The translations under genes and the position numbers were made by a program. 64,000 nt of DNA from Bacteroidales bacterium (GTDB lineage: Bacteria; Bacteroidota; Bacteroidia; Bacteroidales; Marinilabiliaceae): positions 186,001 through 250,000 of the forward strand of contig SUWW01000001.1 of assembly GCA_015061285.1 (NCBI GenBank), read 5' to 3'. Below are positions 26,735 through 36,800 of this stretch, one piece after another (positions within the stretch are counted from its first letter, which is position 1; each line of letters starts with the position of its first letter). The notes beneath the pieces were generated by a model that worked only from the letters and a program-made list of their open reading frames with translations, made no database searches and was not told the origin of the DNA.

Positions 26735-27496
26735 TTATATTATATAGTCCACACTGTGCTCAATCTCAACCAATTTATCCATGAAATAGACTATTTGCTT
26801 TCGCCACCAAGCCCAGTCGTGAGCCGAATCGAATCCCCAATAATCGACCCAAGCAGGCACATTTTTCTCCCTAAGCAAAGCGTCCAATTGACGAGTGCTG
26901 TCGAGTAGCTCGTCCTCCCACGAACCTTGCCCTACACACAACACTATGCGACGGCTGCGATATATATTCCAATATGGATGGTCGTCGGGCATATTGCGCA
27001 AGAAATCGTAGGGTGAATTATCGTAGATAAGACCATCGTTGTAGTTTGGGAAAAAATAGCCAGCATAATACAATCCGCTGAGTGCCAATAGTGTATCAAA
27101 TAAATCTGGACGGCGGAAGAAGAAATTGCCTGCGTGAAATCCACCCATCGAACAGCCAGTAACGATGAAGGTCTCGTTTGAAAAATGACGTACTTCAGGA
27201 ATAAGTTCGTCCACTATATAATGATACCAACGTTCGTGCAAGTCGATACGCTGATGATAGTCACCAGAGAGATTTGACCATGTTTCGCGGTCGATACTAT
27301 CCACACAAATCAGCCTAATGAGCCCACTATCAATAAAGCGCGACAATACGCCCACCATATCAAAATCTTGGTAATCGTAGAATCGCCCATCTTGCGAAGG
27401 AAACACGAGCACCGGATGCCCCTTTTCGCCATAGCTCTTATATTCCATATCGCGCCCCAATGCACGACTGTAGTGTTTTTTATAGGTTATATACAT
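26735..27496 (-). CDS. Alpha/beta-hydrolase, esterase D-like
   Basis: The 253-residue protein has no signal peptide and belongs to the putative-esterase (PF00756-type) alpha/beta hydrolases: nucleophile Ser in VTGCSMGGFHAGNF (about residue 116) and probable catalytic His in FDSAHDWAWWRKQ (about 228). Opening residues YKKHYSRALGRDMEYKSYGEKGHPVLVFPSQDGR fit the family. The physiological ester is unknown. It lies 54 bases behind an ATP-grasp ligase gene on the same strand, so the two likely act in one pathway making or modifying an amide- or ester-linked small molecule. That link is inference from neighbourhood only. Confidence 0.85.
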   Translation of the reverse strand: MYITYKKHYSRALGRDMEYKSYGEKGHPVLVFPSQDGRFYDYQDFDMVGVLSRFIDSGLIRLICVDSIDRETWSNLSGDYHQRIDLHERWYHYIVDELIPEVRHFSNETFIVTGCSMGGFHAGNFFFRRPDLFDTLLALSGLYYAGYFFPNYNDGLIYDNSPYDFLRNMPDDHPYWNIYRSRRIVLCVGQGSWEDELLDSTRQLDALLREKNVPAWVDYWGFDSAHDWAWWRKQIVYFMDKLVEIEHSVDYII

Positions 27497-27550
27497 CGTT
27501 TTTATCTCCTTTTCTATGTGTGAATAATATTTATGTGTATGTGTATAAAC

Positions 27551-28786
27551 TTAAGCTTTTTCGTGAACAAAGGCCACAAACATCTCAACCTCTTCGTATG
27601 TTTTCAATCGCACGGTGAACATCTGTTGCCCCATTGCCCCTGAGAGAATCTCTGGCATTCGCTCACACATGACAATATCGTTGGCATATCTACGACGAAC
27701 CTCATCGTCGGTATACTTATAGCTATGTATGTCGCGTCGCGATGCAAAAGCACAATAGTATTCATTGCGCCATGGCAACGACAATGCATTACTCGTATTG
27801 TGTTGATAGCTACTTGCCGTTTGCGACTTGTCGTATGCCACCATATCAGCCCAGATGCGATATACATCGGTGCTATGTGCGAAATTAATCATGTCGGGAG
27901 TGTAGCCACCAGCAGGACGCATGTTAACCTCGAGAGCTACAAAATCGCCTTTTGCGCCAAGACCTTTTCGCTCGCGATCGATGCAAAAAAACTCCAAGTG
28001 AACAAAACGACTCTTCACTCCAAAAGCCTCCACCGTGCGGCGTCCAAGCGAACGCAACGACTCGGGCATGGTGGGCGATACATAATACGACAAGTCGAGC
28101 TGACGATTGACTATATCCATTATCGATGGAGGCCACACCGTCATCGATTCAAATAGTGGTTGCATTTGGCTATCGATAATAGCATCGTAGGAACAAATGT
28201 CGCCCGTAATAAACTCTTCTACTACGTATTGCTGAAGGTCGCTCCCAATCTCAAAAAATCGTTTTAGATCTTCTTCATTATTTATCTTATGCGTGCCGCC
28301 CGCTCCTACACCGATATTGGGCTTGCCAATAATTGGAAAACCGACCTCCTTGGCAAAATTCGTTACAGCCTCCTTGCCGAGCGAACATTGCACCTGACGC
28401 GCTGTAGGTATGCCGCCTTTTGCATAATATGCCTTCATGGCCGACTTCTCTCGTATGGCGCTAACATCTTTTGCTTGCAAGCCTGTTGTGATATTGAAAT
28501 CGGTACGAAGTCGCGCATCTTGACCTAACCAATACTCGTTATTCGACTCTATCCAATCTATCCTGCCATACTTGAACGCGAGAAACGCCACTGCACGGTA
28601 TACCTCATCGTAGTTTTCCAAATTGCCTACCTTGTAATATTCTGTGAGCGAATTGCGTAGGTTCGTCGACAAACTATCGTACGGCACATCAGCTATGCCA
28701 AGAACATTTACGCCATTTTGTTTCAGCCGGTTACAAAACTCCCAATAGGTATGAGGGAAATGAGGTGATATAAATATGAAATTCAT
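27551..28786 (-). CDS. ATP-grasp carboxylate-amine ligase
   Basis: This 411-residue cytoplasmic protein has an N-terminal Rossmann-like preATP domain (MNFIFISPHFPHTYWEFCNRL), an ATP-grasp core with the lysine in GFPIIGKPNIGVGAGGTHKI (about 150-170), EEFITGDICSYDAII, and the metal-binding FVALEVNMRPAGGYTPD. Such enzymes activate a carboxylate as acyl phosphate and join it to an amine. The best match is the group annotated as carboxylate-amine ligases rather than biotin carboxylase, PurK or Ddl. The acceptor and donor are unknown. The adjacent esterase-like gene suggests a small two-enzyme locus; no peptide precursor gene is visible. Confidence 0.85.
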   Translation of the reverse strand: MNFIFISPHFPHTYWEFCNRLKQNGVNVLGIADVPYDSLSTNLRNSLTEYYKVGNLENYDEVYRAVAFLAFKYGRIDWIESNNEYWLGQDARLRTDFNITTGLQAKDVSAIREKSAMKAYYAKGGIPTARQVQCSLGKEAVTNFAKEVGFPIIGKPNIGVGAGGTHKINNEEDLKRFFEIGSDLQQYVVEEFITGDICSYDAIIDSQMQPLFESMTVWPPSIMDIVNRQLDLSYYVSPTMPESLRSLGRRTVEAFGVKSRFVHLEFFCIDRERKGLGAKGDFVALEVNMRPAGGYTPDMINFAHSTDVYRIWADMVAYDKSQTASSYQHNTSNALSLPWRNEYYCAFASRRDIHSYKYTDDEVRRRYANDIVMCERMPEILSGAMGQQMFTVRLKTYEEVEMFVAFVHEKA

Positions 28787-28899
28787 TCTGCGTTGTCATT
28801 ATATTCTATGCAAAATAAACTCCAATGTGTGTTTTAGTTATATAAACTATATTTATTTGGAATTATGCACCAAAAAGTAAGCGATAAATAGAAAATTGA

Positions 28900-28938
28900 A
28901 GCACTTACAAATGCATTATTTCAGCTTTTGTAAGTGCT
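28900..28938 (-). terminator. Hairpin downstream of the DUF4924 gene
   Basis: A perfect 12-bp stem (AGCACTTACAAA/TTTGTAAGTGCT) in the gap between the DUF4924 stop and the ATP-grasp start. The minus strand then reads TCAATTTTCTATTT, moderately T-rich, so termination of the upstream unit is likely. Confidence 0.65.
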
Positions 28939-28995
28939 TTATTACTATTTATTCTGCTACAACCGATAATATTGAATGCAAACGGAAATGCCCTT

Positions 28996-29556
28996 TTATT
29001 TTTCGCGGCGTTTTTCTTCGAGCTCCTTTTCGGCCTTGAGGTAGCGGTCCGACAAGATATTCAGAAAAGCCGTAATTCTTACATTGGCATTCATGGTGTC
29101 GGCCAAAATAGTTTTGCCTTGCAATTTTAGCAGATAGAATTCATAGAGCGCCGTTAGTGCGAGGTCGATATGATGCATTTTGTCGCCGCCAGGAATTTTC
29201 GTCATAAATAGCGAAAGATCGGGCCAAGCGGTTTTGAAAGCCTCTTGATAGGCCAATTCGGTAGGTTGCGTAAGTAGGTAGAGATGAAAATTATAAATGT
29301 CGTTGGAAAGACCGCGGAGCACTTGCACGTGACCTTTCTCCTCGCATTTCTCGAGACGCATCATCTCGCACAGGTTGTCCCACCAATCGTAAACTTGCTG
29401 ATGCACAGTCTCATCGGTGATTTTGTACCCAGAAATTACGTTTTTATCTATTTCATTCATATTGAGGTGATTCGCACGAATCAAATCCTCAACATTCCAC
29501 ATATATAATATGTATTGAATGACATTCTTATGACGGCAATTTTGTGCTACAAACAT
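28996..29556 (-). CDS. DUF4924 family protein
   Basis: This 186-residue, mostly helical soluble protein matches DUF4924, a Bacteroidota-restricted family, by its opening MFVAQNCRHKNVIQYILYMWNVEDLIRANHLN and central YDWWDNLCEMMRLEKCEEKGH. It ends in a charged helix (AEKELEEKRREK). No function is known and no catalytic motif is visible. It follows the S4-pth unit on the same strand across a 126-base gap that holds a large inverted repeat, so it may be separately expressed. Confidence 0.8.
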   Translation of the reverse strand: MFVAQNCRHKNVIQYILYMWNVEDLIRANHLNMNEIDKNVISGYKITDETVHQQVYDWWDNLCEMMRLEKCEEKGHVQVLRGLSNDIYNFHLYLLTQPTELAYQEAFKTAWPDLSLFMTKIPGGDKMHHIDLALTALYEFYLLKLQGKTILADTMNANVRITAFLNILSDRYLKAEKELEEKRREK

Positions 29557-29590
29557 TTTGAATTGAAAATTGATAATTGAATTTTATGCT

Positions 29591-29672
29591 TGTCATCCTG
29601 AGCAAAGCGAAGGATCTCAGAGCATACGTATTTATTATACTTAGAGGATTCTTCGCTACGCTCAGAATGACA
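29591..29672. repeat. Imperfect inverted repeat between DUF4924 and the S4-domain gene
   Basis: Left arm begins TGTCATCCTGAGCAAAGCGA, right arm is the complement of TGTCATTCTGAGCGTAGCGA; the 28-base arms match at all but a few positions around a 25-base centre. TGTCATnCTGAGC...GCGAAG is a widely dispersed intergenic palindrome in Bacteroidota and other phyla. It could fold into a long hairpin in RNA. Confidence 0.75.
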
Positions 29673-29682
29673 CTAAATATAT

Positions 29683-30126
29683 TTACAACTCCTCATCGTC
29701 ATCTTCCTCGTCAAAGTTGAGGTCGAGATCGTCGAAGTCAAATTCGGAGTCTTCGGGAGCAAAGAATTCGTCGATGTCGCGGCGCTCTTTTTTGGTAGGG
29801 CGTCCAAGACCTTTTCGGCGATTCATCGAAGCAGCCATGCGAGCCAATTCGAGCGCTTCGAGCTGGTCGGGCGGCGTGACTTCTTTGAGATGAAGTGGCA
29901 CCAATTTGGCGCCCATGCGGTTTTGAGCCAATTGGAGCACCTCGAAAGAGCGAGTGCCAGGTCCAAGACGCACAGCCACAACGTCGCCAACCTTCACAAC
30001 GTGAGCACTTTTCACTTGCGCTCCGTTGATAGTTATGCGACCGCGCTTAATAGCATCGGCAGCCAACGAACGCGTTTTGAAAAGGCGCACAGCCCAAATG
30101 AATTTATCTATGCGAACGTCACCCAT
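29683..30126 (-). CDS. S4-domain RNA-binding protein, Hsp15 (HslR)-like
   Basis: The 147-residue protein starts with an S4 RNA-binding fold (VRIDKFIWAVRLFKTRSLAADAIKRGRITING, residues 4-35, and VVKVGDVVAVRLG). HslR in E. coli binds stalled 50S subunits carrying nascent chains. Residues 90-115 are basic (MNRRKGLGRPTKKERRD) and the last 25 are strongly acidic (DSEFDFDDLDLNFDEEDDDEEL), an addition not seen in E. coli Hsp15. Its start lies two bases after the pth stop. A related pair, ribosome rescue and peptidyl-tRNA cleavage, makes the coupling sensible. Confidence 0.88.
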   Translation of the reverse strand: MGDVRIDKFIWAVRLFKTRSLAADAIKRGRITINGAQVKSAHVVKVGDVVAVRLGPGTRSFEVLQLAQNRMGAKLVPLHLKEVTPPDQLEALELARMAASMNRRKGLGRPTKKERRDIDEFFAPEDSEFDFDDLDLNFDEEDDDEEL

Positions 30127-30128
30127 AC

Positions 30129-30698
30129 TTATTTGTTATTGTACTGAGTCATAGTCTTTTCGAGACCTTGTAGGCAAAATTGACGCACAACCTCAGCAGC
30201 AAGTTTCATGCGTTCGTCAATCATAGGCTTCTCCTCGTCGCTCCAGCCGCTAAGCACAAAATCGACCTGACCTCCACGGCTGAAATTGCTACCAATGCCA
30301 AAACGCAAGCGCGCATAATTATCAGTACCAAGCAGCAACGATATGTTTTTCAGACCGTTATGACCGCCAGGCGAACCTTTGCCTTTTAGACGAATGGCTC
30401 CAGCTGGAATAGCTAAATCGTCGACAACAATAAGTATGTTTTCGAGTGCAACTTTCTCTTTTTGAGCCCAATAGCGTACAGCTTCGCCACTGAGGTTCAT
30501 ATACGTATTAGGCTGAAGCACAACGAGTGTGTTGCCCTTGAGTTTGAGTTCGGCCACTTGTCCGTAGCGCTCCGAACGGAACTCGCCATTAGCCTCGTTT
30601 ACCAATTTTTCTACTATGTCGAAACCAACATTGTGGTGCGTATGTTCGTACTCCTTGCCAATGTTGCCAAGGCCTACTATTAGAAATTTCTGTGGCAA
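30129..30698 (-). CDS. pth: Peptidyl-tRNA hydrolase
   Basis: Pth cleaves peptidyl-tRNA released prematurely from ribosomes. The 189-residue protein has the family start PQKFLIVGLGNIGKEYEHTHHNVGF with the catalytic His in HHNVGFD (about residue 22), plus PNTYMNLSGEAV, VVDDLAIPAG and GGHNGLKNI. Length is normal. The start codon is TTG at 30698: the frame has an upstream stop and no earlier ATG, and the next Met is far too late. The gene is followed after two bases by the S4-domain gene. Confidence 0.96.
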   Translation of the reverse strand: MPQKFLIVGLGNIGKEYEHTHHNVGFDIVEKLVNEANGEFRSERYGQVAELKLKGNTLVVLQPNTYMNLSGEAVRYWAQKEKVALENILIVVDDLAIPAGAIRLKGKGSPGGHNGLKNISLLLGTDNYARLRFGIGSNFSRGGQVDFVLSGWSDEEKPMIDERMKLAAEVVRQFCLQGLEKTMTQYNNK

Positions 30699-30768
30699 TG
30701 CTTTTATATTTATTAGTTACGAATTACGAATTTTGAATTCAGAATTTTCAATTTTCAATTCTGAATTC
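30699..30768. repeat. AT-rich short tandem words between ddl and pth
   Basis: About 65 bases made of the words GAATT, TTCAATT and TCTCAATT (e.g. GAATTTTGAATTCAGAATTT). The same word family appears at 10838-10875, 29560-29586 and 45545-45570, always next to gene starts or ends. No hairpin of note. Confidence 0.5.
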
Positions 30769-31731
30769 TCAATTCTCAATTATAGTAGTAAATACTTCCT
30801 TCATTGTGCGACCCGAAGCTGCAATTTGCTGAGGAATGAAGCTCGTCTGCGTCATGCCAGGAGTGGTGTTGACCTCCATCAAGTAAGGTTTTTCGCCCAC
30901 GATGATGAAGTCGATACGCACAATGCCATGCATCTGCATAAGAGAATAAACCTTGCGAGCTTCTGCGTAAACTTTGTCGCGAATGGCGTCGCTGACACGC
31001 GCTGGCGTGATTTCTTGAGCTTTGCCGGGCGTGTATTTAGCCTCATAGTCGAAGAATTCGTTGGAACTGACAACTTCGGTGAGCGGCAGCATAACATACT
31101 CATTCTTAGCCTTATACATACCACAAGTAACTTCAGTACCATTGAGGAACTCTTCGCAAACGACATCTTCGCTTTCGTTGAGAGCCTTAGCTACGGCAGC
31201 CTTTATTTCGCTGGCTTTCTTCACTTTAGTTACGCCAAAACTTGAACCACCAGCCGCTGGTTTGATGAACATCGGCAAGCCAAGTTCGGCAACGAGAGAA
31301 GCCTCATCGATATTATCATCTTTACGAAGCAGGTGACGCTTAGCCACATTCACGCCACAAGCGCCAAGGAATGTGTTGCAAACAAACTTGTTGTAGGTCA
31401 TAGCCGAAGCCAACGCAGGACAAGTAGAATGCGGCATACCAATCATCTCGAAGTAACCTACGAGTTGTCCATTTTCGCCAGGTTCGCCGTGTATAGTTAT
31501 GTATGCGTAGTCTATTCTTTGTTTTGCGCCATTGAGCACAAACGAGAAGTCGGTGCGATCGATAGGTAGATGTTTGCCGTCAACTACAGCACTCCATTCT
31601 TCGCGGCTGATGAAAACTGGTACGAGGTTGTAAACATCTGTAGGTATGAAAGTTAGCAGACCAGCGAGACTCTTTTCGCTAACACCAGCCTCCGACGAGT
31701 AACCGCCGTATACTATTGCTACTGTTTTCAT
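30769..31731 (-). CDS. ddl: D-alanine--D-alanine ligase
   Basis: Ddl joins two D-alanines with ATP for peptidoglycan precursors. The 320-residue ATP-grasp protein shows VAIVYGGYSSEAGVSEKS (ligand loop), HGEPGENGQLVGYFEM with the substrate Glu, GLPMFIKPAAGGSSFGVTKV (ATP-binding lysine), EEFLNGTEVTCGMY and FIIVGEKPYLMEVNTTPGMT (metal ligands). Length is slightly short but typical of Bacteroidota Ddl. It precedes pth on the same strand, separated by a 70-base AT-rich repeat. Confidence 0.96.
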   Translation of the reverse strand: MKTVAIVYGGYSSEAGVSEKSLAGLLTFIPTDVYNLVPVFISREEWSAVVDGKHLPIDRTDFSFVLNGAKQRIDYAYITIHGEPGENGQLVGYFEMIGMPHSTCPALASAMTYNKFVCNTFLGACGVNVAKRHLLRKDDNIDEASLVAELGLPMFIKPAAGGSSFGVTKVKKASEIKAAVAKALNESEDVVCEEFLNGTEVTCGMYKAKNEYVMLPLTEVVSSNEFFDYEAKYTPGKAQEITPARVSDAIRDKVYAEARKVYSLMQMHGIVRIDFIIVGEKPYLMEVNTTPGMTQTSFIPQQIAASGRTMKEVFTTIIEN

Positions 31732-31767
31732 TGTTTATATGTATGTATAATATTTATAATCAACTAT

Positions 31768-32667
31768 TTATATACTTCCTAAAATAATTATAGATATGCC
31801 CGCTAAGATACCCAACAAACACAAACCCTTGCGCAACATATTGCGTTCGTGGAATATGAGAGCCGCCATAAGGAACGAGATGATGACGTTGCTTCGGCGA
31901 ATGGGCGAAATGAGCGAAATGAGGCTATCGGGCGCGGCTATGGCGCCATAGTAGAAGAAGTCGGCCAGGATAATTATGACGCCTATGGCTGGTATGGTCC
32001 ACGAGAAGAGGATTGGCTCAGCTTTTCTGTTTGGCCACCACATTATAAATAGCAATGGAATAACCATAATCACCTGATAGAACGAATAGTAGCACAAAAC
32101 ACTCATGCGTGGAATGTCAGCCGACACGATGATGTGTTTATCGAAAAGCGCGCTCGCCGAACCAATGAGCGTACCTATGATTACCATAAATACCCAGCGG
32201 TTGTGTTTGAAATTAACTCCCTCGCGAGCTCCAGCTTTACTAAAGAGCAGGAAGAACACCATAGTCACTACCAATCCCACCCACTGAATGCTGTTGGGAC
32301 GCTCGCCGAAAATTATCAATGCGCCTATCAGAGTCCAAATTGGAGCAGTGGCACGAATGGGCGATACTATGCTGAGTGGCAGATGTTTAAGTCCGTAGTA
32401 GACGAACACCCACGACGACAGCACGATGGCCGCCTTGCACACCAAAAGCAAATGCTGATGAAGAGTGATGGGCGCTATGTATATGCTGCTTTCGGGCGAT
32501 ATGAGACCGTTGGCCGATGCCAACAAAATAGGCAAGAGCACCACCGACGACGTGGCTGTGCTAATGAGAAGTACGGGTGGAACGGCATTGGCACGAAGCG
32601 ATTGCTTGCGCAGAACATCATAAAAACCAAGGCTTATAGCCGAAAGTAGAGTTAAGAGACACCACAT
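31768..32667 (-). CDS. EamA/DMT-family transporter
   Basis: The 299-residue protein has about ten hydrophobic segments in two EamA halves (for example VPPVLLISTATSSVVLLPILLASA, LPLSIVSPIRATAPIWTLIGALIIFGE and ISLISPIRRSNVIISFLMAALIFHE). The sequence PIRATAPIWT and its repeat PIRRSNVIIS are the matching motifs of the duplicated fold. DMT members export or import metabolites or drugs; the substrate is not predictable. A -7 box TATTTTTG lies upstream; it appears to be expressed alone, upstream of ddl by 36 bases. Confidence 0.9.
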   Translation of the reverse strand: MWCLLTLLSAISLGFYDVLRKQSLRANAVPPVLLISTATSSVVLLPILLASANGLISPESSIYIAPITLHQHLLLVCKAAIVLSSWVFVYYGLKHLPLSIVSPIRATAPIWTLIGALIIFGERPNSIQWVGLVVTMVFFLLFSKAGAREGVNFKHNRWVFMVIIGTLIGSASALFDKHIIVSADIPRMSVLCYYSFYQVIMVIPLLFIMWWPNRKAEPILFSWTIPAIGVIIILADFFYYGAIAAPDSLISLISPIRRSNVIISFLMAALIFHERNMLRKGLCLLGILAGISIIILGSI

Positions 32668-32692
32668 TGTTGTTATCCATTTTTTGCGGCTG

Positions 32693-32700
32693 CAAAAATA
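32693..32700 (-). promoter_or_regulatory. -7 box for the EamA transporter gene
   Basis: TATTTTTG on the minus strand, an exact TAnnTTTG, about 26 bases before the ATG. No matching -33 box at the usual distance. Confidence 0.4.
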
Positions 32701-32856
32701 GTCAGATTTATTGCGCTTTTATACCTATGTATATGACGAATTAACACTAAGGATTTCTTGGTCTTGCTGAAGCAAACACGCATTTCACCGAAATCAGTTT
32801 CCTTTAGCCTACTTTTTTCACTAATATTGGCTGCTGAACAATAACTCTACGCACAA

Positions 32857-33588
32857 ATGACAATAAAAACAATAGCAATAGACGATGAGCCATTGGCGCT
32901 CCACCAAGTTTCTACCTACATTCAGAAAGTTCCTTTTTTAGAATTCGTTGATGCTTATCCCGATGCGCTGACAGCAATGCGCGAGATGGAAGACAAACAA
33001 ATCGACTTGATGTTTGTAGATATAAATATGCCCGACCTCAATGGTTTGACGTTTGTTCAGAACCTAAATCCGCGTCCACTTGTGGTTTTCACAACGGCAT
33101 ATTCTAAATATGCTATCGATGGCTACAAAGTAGAAGCCGTTGATTATCTGCTTAAGCCGTTCAGTTTTGAACAACTTCTTGCAGCCGCCGAAAAAGCGCG
33201 TCGTAGGCTTATGCCAGCTGCACAAACTGAAAAACAAGACGACGGATCGAATGCCATTGTCGATGGGGCACTATTCGTACGTACCGACGGCCACACTGTT
33301 CGCGTGCAACTATCTGATATAAAATATATTGAGAGCATGAGTGAATATGTACGTATATACCTACTAAACAAAGAAAAGCCACTCACTCCGCTCATATCTA
33401 TGCACCGATTAGAGGAGCTTTTGCCTTCCGACACTTTTATGCGCGTACATCGCTCATACATTGTCAATCTAAGTAATATCACTGATATACAACGTCTTCG
33501 CATCGTCTACGGTAAAGAGTTTATTCCCGTGGGCGATAATTATAAAGATGCTTTCGTCGAATACATAAACAAACATTCGATGAAATAG
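32857..33588 (+). CDS. LytTR-type response regulator without an adjacent kinase
   Basis: The 243-residue protein has a receiver domain (residues 3-118) with the acidic pair in IAIDDEP, the phospho-acceptor Asp in MFVDINMPDLNG (about residue 55) and the Lys in LLKPFS, then a LytTR DNA-binding domain (about 140-240: LFVRTDGHTVRVQLSDIKYIESMSEYVRI, FMRVHRSYIVNLSNI). Partner kinases are usually LytS-like or 7TM histidine kinases, but none is next to it. It lies 264 bases upstream of the galactan susC gene on the same strand, separated by a strong terminator, so a regulatory link to the locus is possible but unsupported. Confidence 0.93.
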   Translation: MTIKTIAIDDEPLALHQVSTYIQKVPFLEFVDAYPDALTAMREMEDKQIDLMFVDINMPDLNGLTFVQNLNPRPLVVFTTAYSKYAIDGYKVEAVDYLLKPFSFEQLLAAAEKARRRLMPAAQTEKQDDGSNAIVDGALFVRTDGHTVRVQLSDIKYIESMSEYVRIYLLNKEKPLTPLISMHRLEELLPSDTFMRVHRSYIVNLSNITDIQRLRIVYGKEFIPVGDNYKDAFVEYINKHSMK

Positions 33589-33623
33589 TACTTTAGACCA
33601 TAAATATTAATCATAAAAAAACG

Positions 33624-33658
33624 ATGCTTGCGAAACGAATAATTCGTAAGCATTTTTT
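33624..33658 (+). terminator. Rho-independent terminator of the LytTR regulator gene
   Basis: Stem ATGCTTGCGAA with its complement (one G-T pair), 8-base loop, then six T residues. It isolates the regulator from the galactan locus. Confidence 0.85.
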
Positions 33659-33801
33659 ATACACATTATGTACACAAATAAACGCACCGCAGCGCACATA
33701 CTTCTAATAATCAAATATTTGCACTCGAGCACCATCGGTGTGAAGTCCTAAAATTTGCGCTTTTTGTCCTAAAAATTGCGCAGCGTAGATTAACATTTAT
33801 T

Positions 33802-33809
33802 TATGTTTG
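33802..33809 (+). promoter_or_regulatory. Candidate -7 box for the galactan locus
   Basis: TATGTTTG, an exact TAnnTTTG, 44 bases upstream of the susC ATG. The nearest -33-like word is TTGC at 22 bases, so the core promoter may depend on an activator. Confidence 0.4.
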
Positions 33810-33852
33810 AAACCGTCGTTTTTGACAAATAATAACATTCATACATATTAGC

Positions 33853-36800
33853 ATGGCAAGAATAAATATGATTGAAAAAGTCGCAAGATTGTTACTAATA
33901 CTAATAGCAACAATATGTGCGACAAGCGTTATGGCACAGACCCGCACAATCACGGGCAAGGTGCACGATACTAACGGAGAGCCTATTGTAGGTGCCAACA
34001 TTATTGTAGCAGGCACATCAAATGGCACAATTACGAACTTCGACGGCAACTACACACTGCAATTGCCCGAAGGCGCTAACAAAATTGTTGTGCGCTTCAT
34101 AGGCTACACCTCGCAAGAGATAACCATTGGAGCAAGCAATACATACGACGTAGAGCTGAAGGACGAATCGACAGAACTCGGCGATGTGGTTGTGGTTGGC
34201 TATGGTACAACAAAGAAGGGCGACCTTACAGGTTCGGTAGCTAATGTCACGGCCGATGACTTCAACAAAGGATTGGTATCGTCGCCAGAGCAGCTTATAA
34301 ATGGTAAAGTGGCAGGCGTGCAGATAATGTCGAACTCAGGTTCGCCAAGTGCAGGTTCGTCAATTAAGATTCGAGGAGGTGCATCGCTGAGTGCGAGCAA
34401 CGACCCACTGATAGTGCTCGATGGCGTTCCATTGGAAAATGGCGGCATATCGGGCAACAGCAGCAACTTTATGGCGCTCATCAACCCATCGGACATAGAA
34501 AGCATGACAGTGCTGAAAGATGCATCGTCAACTGCTATTTATGGTTCGCGCGCTTCGAATGGTGTCATACTTATAACTACTAAAAAAGGTGCAAAGGATA
34601 AGCTAAACGTCAGCTTGACGACAACGCACTCGCTGCAGGTGAAAGACAAAGTAGCAGACTTTCTTTCGCGCGAAGAGTTCATCGACGTTGTTAAGAGCAC
34701 CAACAACGACACATACATAAACCTCATTGGCGAAGCAGACACCGACTGGAATGAGGAGATTTTCCGCGTGGCTTATGGCACCGACAACAACATATCTATT
34801 AGTGGACGTGCAGGCAGTGTGCCAATGCGCTTATCGATAGGATACTACAATCAGAATGGTATACTCAACACCGATAACGCACAACGCATCTCGGGCAACT
34901 TGAATATAACACCAAGCCTATTGGACGACCATTTGAAACTCAACTTTGGCGTAAAGGGCACGATGAACAAAAACCGTTTTGCTCCAACAGGCGCCATATA
35001 TTATGCATCGCGCTACAACCCAACGATACCAATAAAAACCGACGACCTATCGCAAGGTGCATACTACAATGGATATACCGAAGGTGTAACGTGGATAGCA
35101 CCAAATGCAGAGACTGGCGAAGCTGGTTATTATGCACCCGAAAACGGCGCACTCTTCAACCCTGTGGGCGTGATAGAGCAAACGGAAGACAAGAGCACGA
35201 TAAAACGTGTAATTGGCAACTTCGATGCAGAATATAAATTGCACATTCTGCCCGAACTGAAAGCTCACATAACATTTGGCTACGACTATGCAGAAGGTAA
35301 AGGCACTGTGAAAGTCGACCCTTTGGCTGCGCAATACTATTCTGTGTCGAACGGCGTAGTTTCGAGCGGACGCGACTATGAATATGGCCCACAAAAACTC
35401 ACCAACGAGCTATTCACAGCATACCTAAACTACAACAAAGTTGTTGGAGTGAACCATATAGATGCTACAGCAGGCTACGATTATCAGTATTGGAAATCTA
35501 CATCGCCATATTATGAGACCAAAACGGCACAAGGCAATGTGATTTCGTCGATAGGACGCACCGACCAACGTCACGTGTTGCTATCGTATTATGGACGATT
35601 GAACTACACACTTCTCGACCGCTATATGGTCACAGCCACCATTCGTCGCGACGGGACATCGCGTTTCAGCGAAAGTGAGCGTTGGGGCACATTCCCATCG
35701 GTGGCATTAGCATGGCGCGTGAGCGAAGAATCGTTTTTGGGAAATATCGAGAGCCTATCAAACTTGAAGCTCCGTGCCTCATACGGTATTACTGGTCAGC
35801 AAGAAGGCATCGGCAATTATGCCTATCAGGCTATGTATACCGAATCGCAAGCTGGCGCAGGCTACGTGTTTGGCGGCAAAGAAGTTGGCACATTACGCCC
35901 CGAAGCATACGTAGCTAATCTGAAATGGGAGACCACCAAAGCGTGGAACTTCGGTATAGATTTCGGCTTCATAAATAACAGAATCAATGGTAGCTTCGAT
36001 TTCTATACGCGTAAGACGGAAGACCTTCTCGCTACCGTTCCATCAGCAGCGGGAACGAACTTCGACAAACAGATACTTACGAACGTTGGCAACGTCGATT
36101 CCTATGGATGGGAATTCAACATCAATGGAGCAATGATTCAATCGGAAGATTGGCAATGGGACGCATCGTTCAACATGTCGTATCAGAATCAAGAGGTGAA
36201 AAACCTTTCGATAGTTGAGAATGGCAAAATCACATCAACAAGCGTTGGACCGACAATAGACAGTTACTATTTCCAACGACTCACCGAGGGCAAAGCGCCA
36301 TATATGTTCTATCTCTATCATCAGCTCTATGATGATAACGGCACACCTATCGAAGGCTCTTATGCCGACATTTCGGGCGATGGACAAATCAATTCCGACG
36401 ACCTATACCATATACATAAGCCAGATCCTGATTTTATTCTCGGATTCAGCACGAGCGTTAGCTACAAGAACATCACTCTTGCTACAAGCTTGAGAGCTAA
36501 CATTGGCAATTATGTATACAATGGCACGCAGATGAATAGTGGTGCACTTGGCACTATCACTTGGGCATCGAGCCAGATATTGAATCTTAGCTCGAGCTAT
36601 TTGGATACACATTTCCAAGATCGCCAGCAGCTTTCGGACTATTATCTTGAAAATGCGTCGTTCTTGAAGATGGACAACATATCACTCTCATACAACTTTG
36701 GTCGATTGGCCGATTTGTTCAGCATGAATGCTACGTTTATGGTACAGAACGTATTCACTATAACCAAATACACAGGCGTCGACCCTGAAGTGCCCAATGG

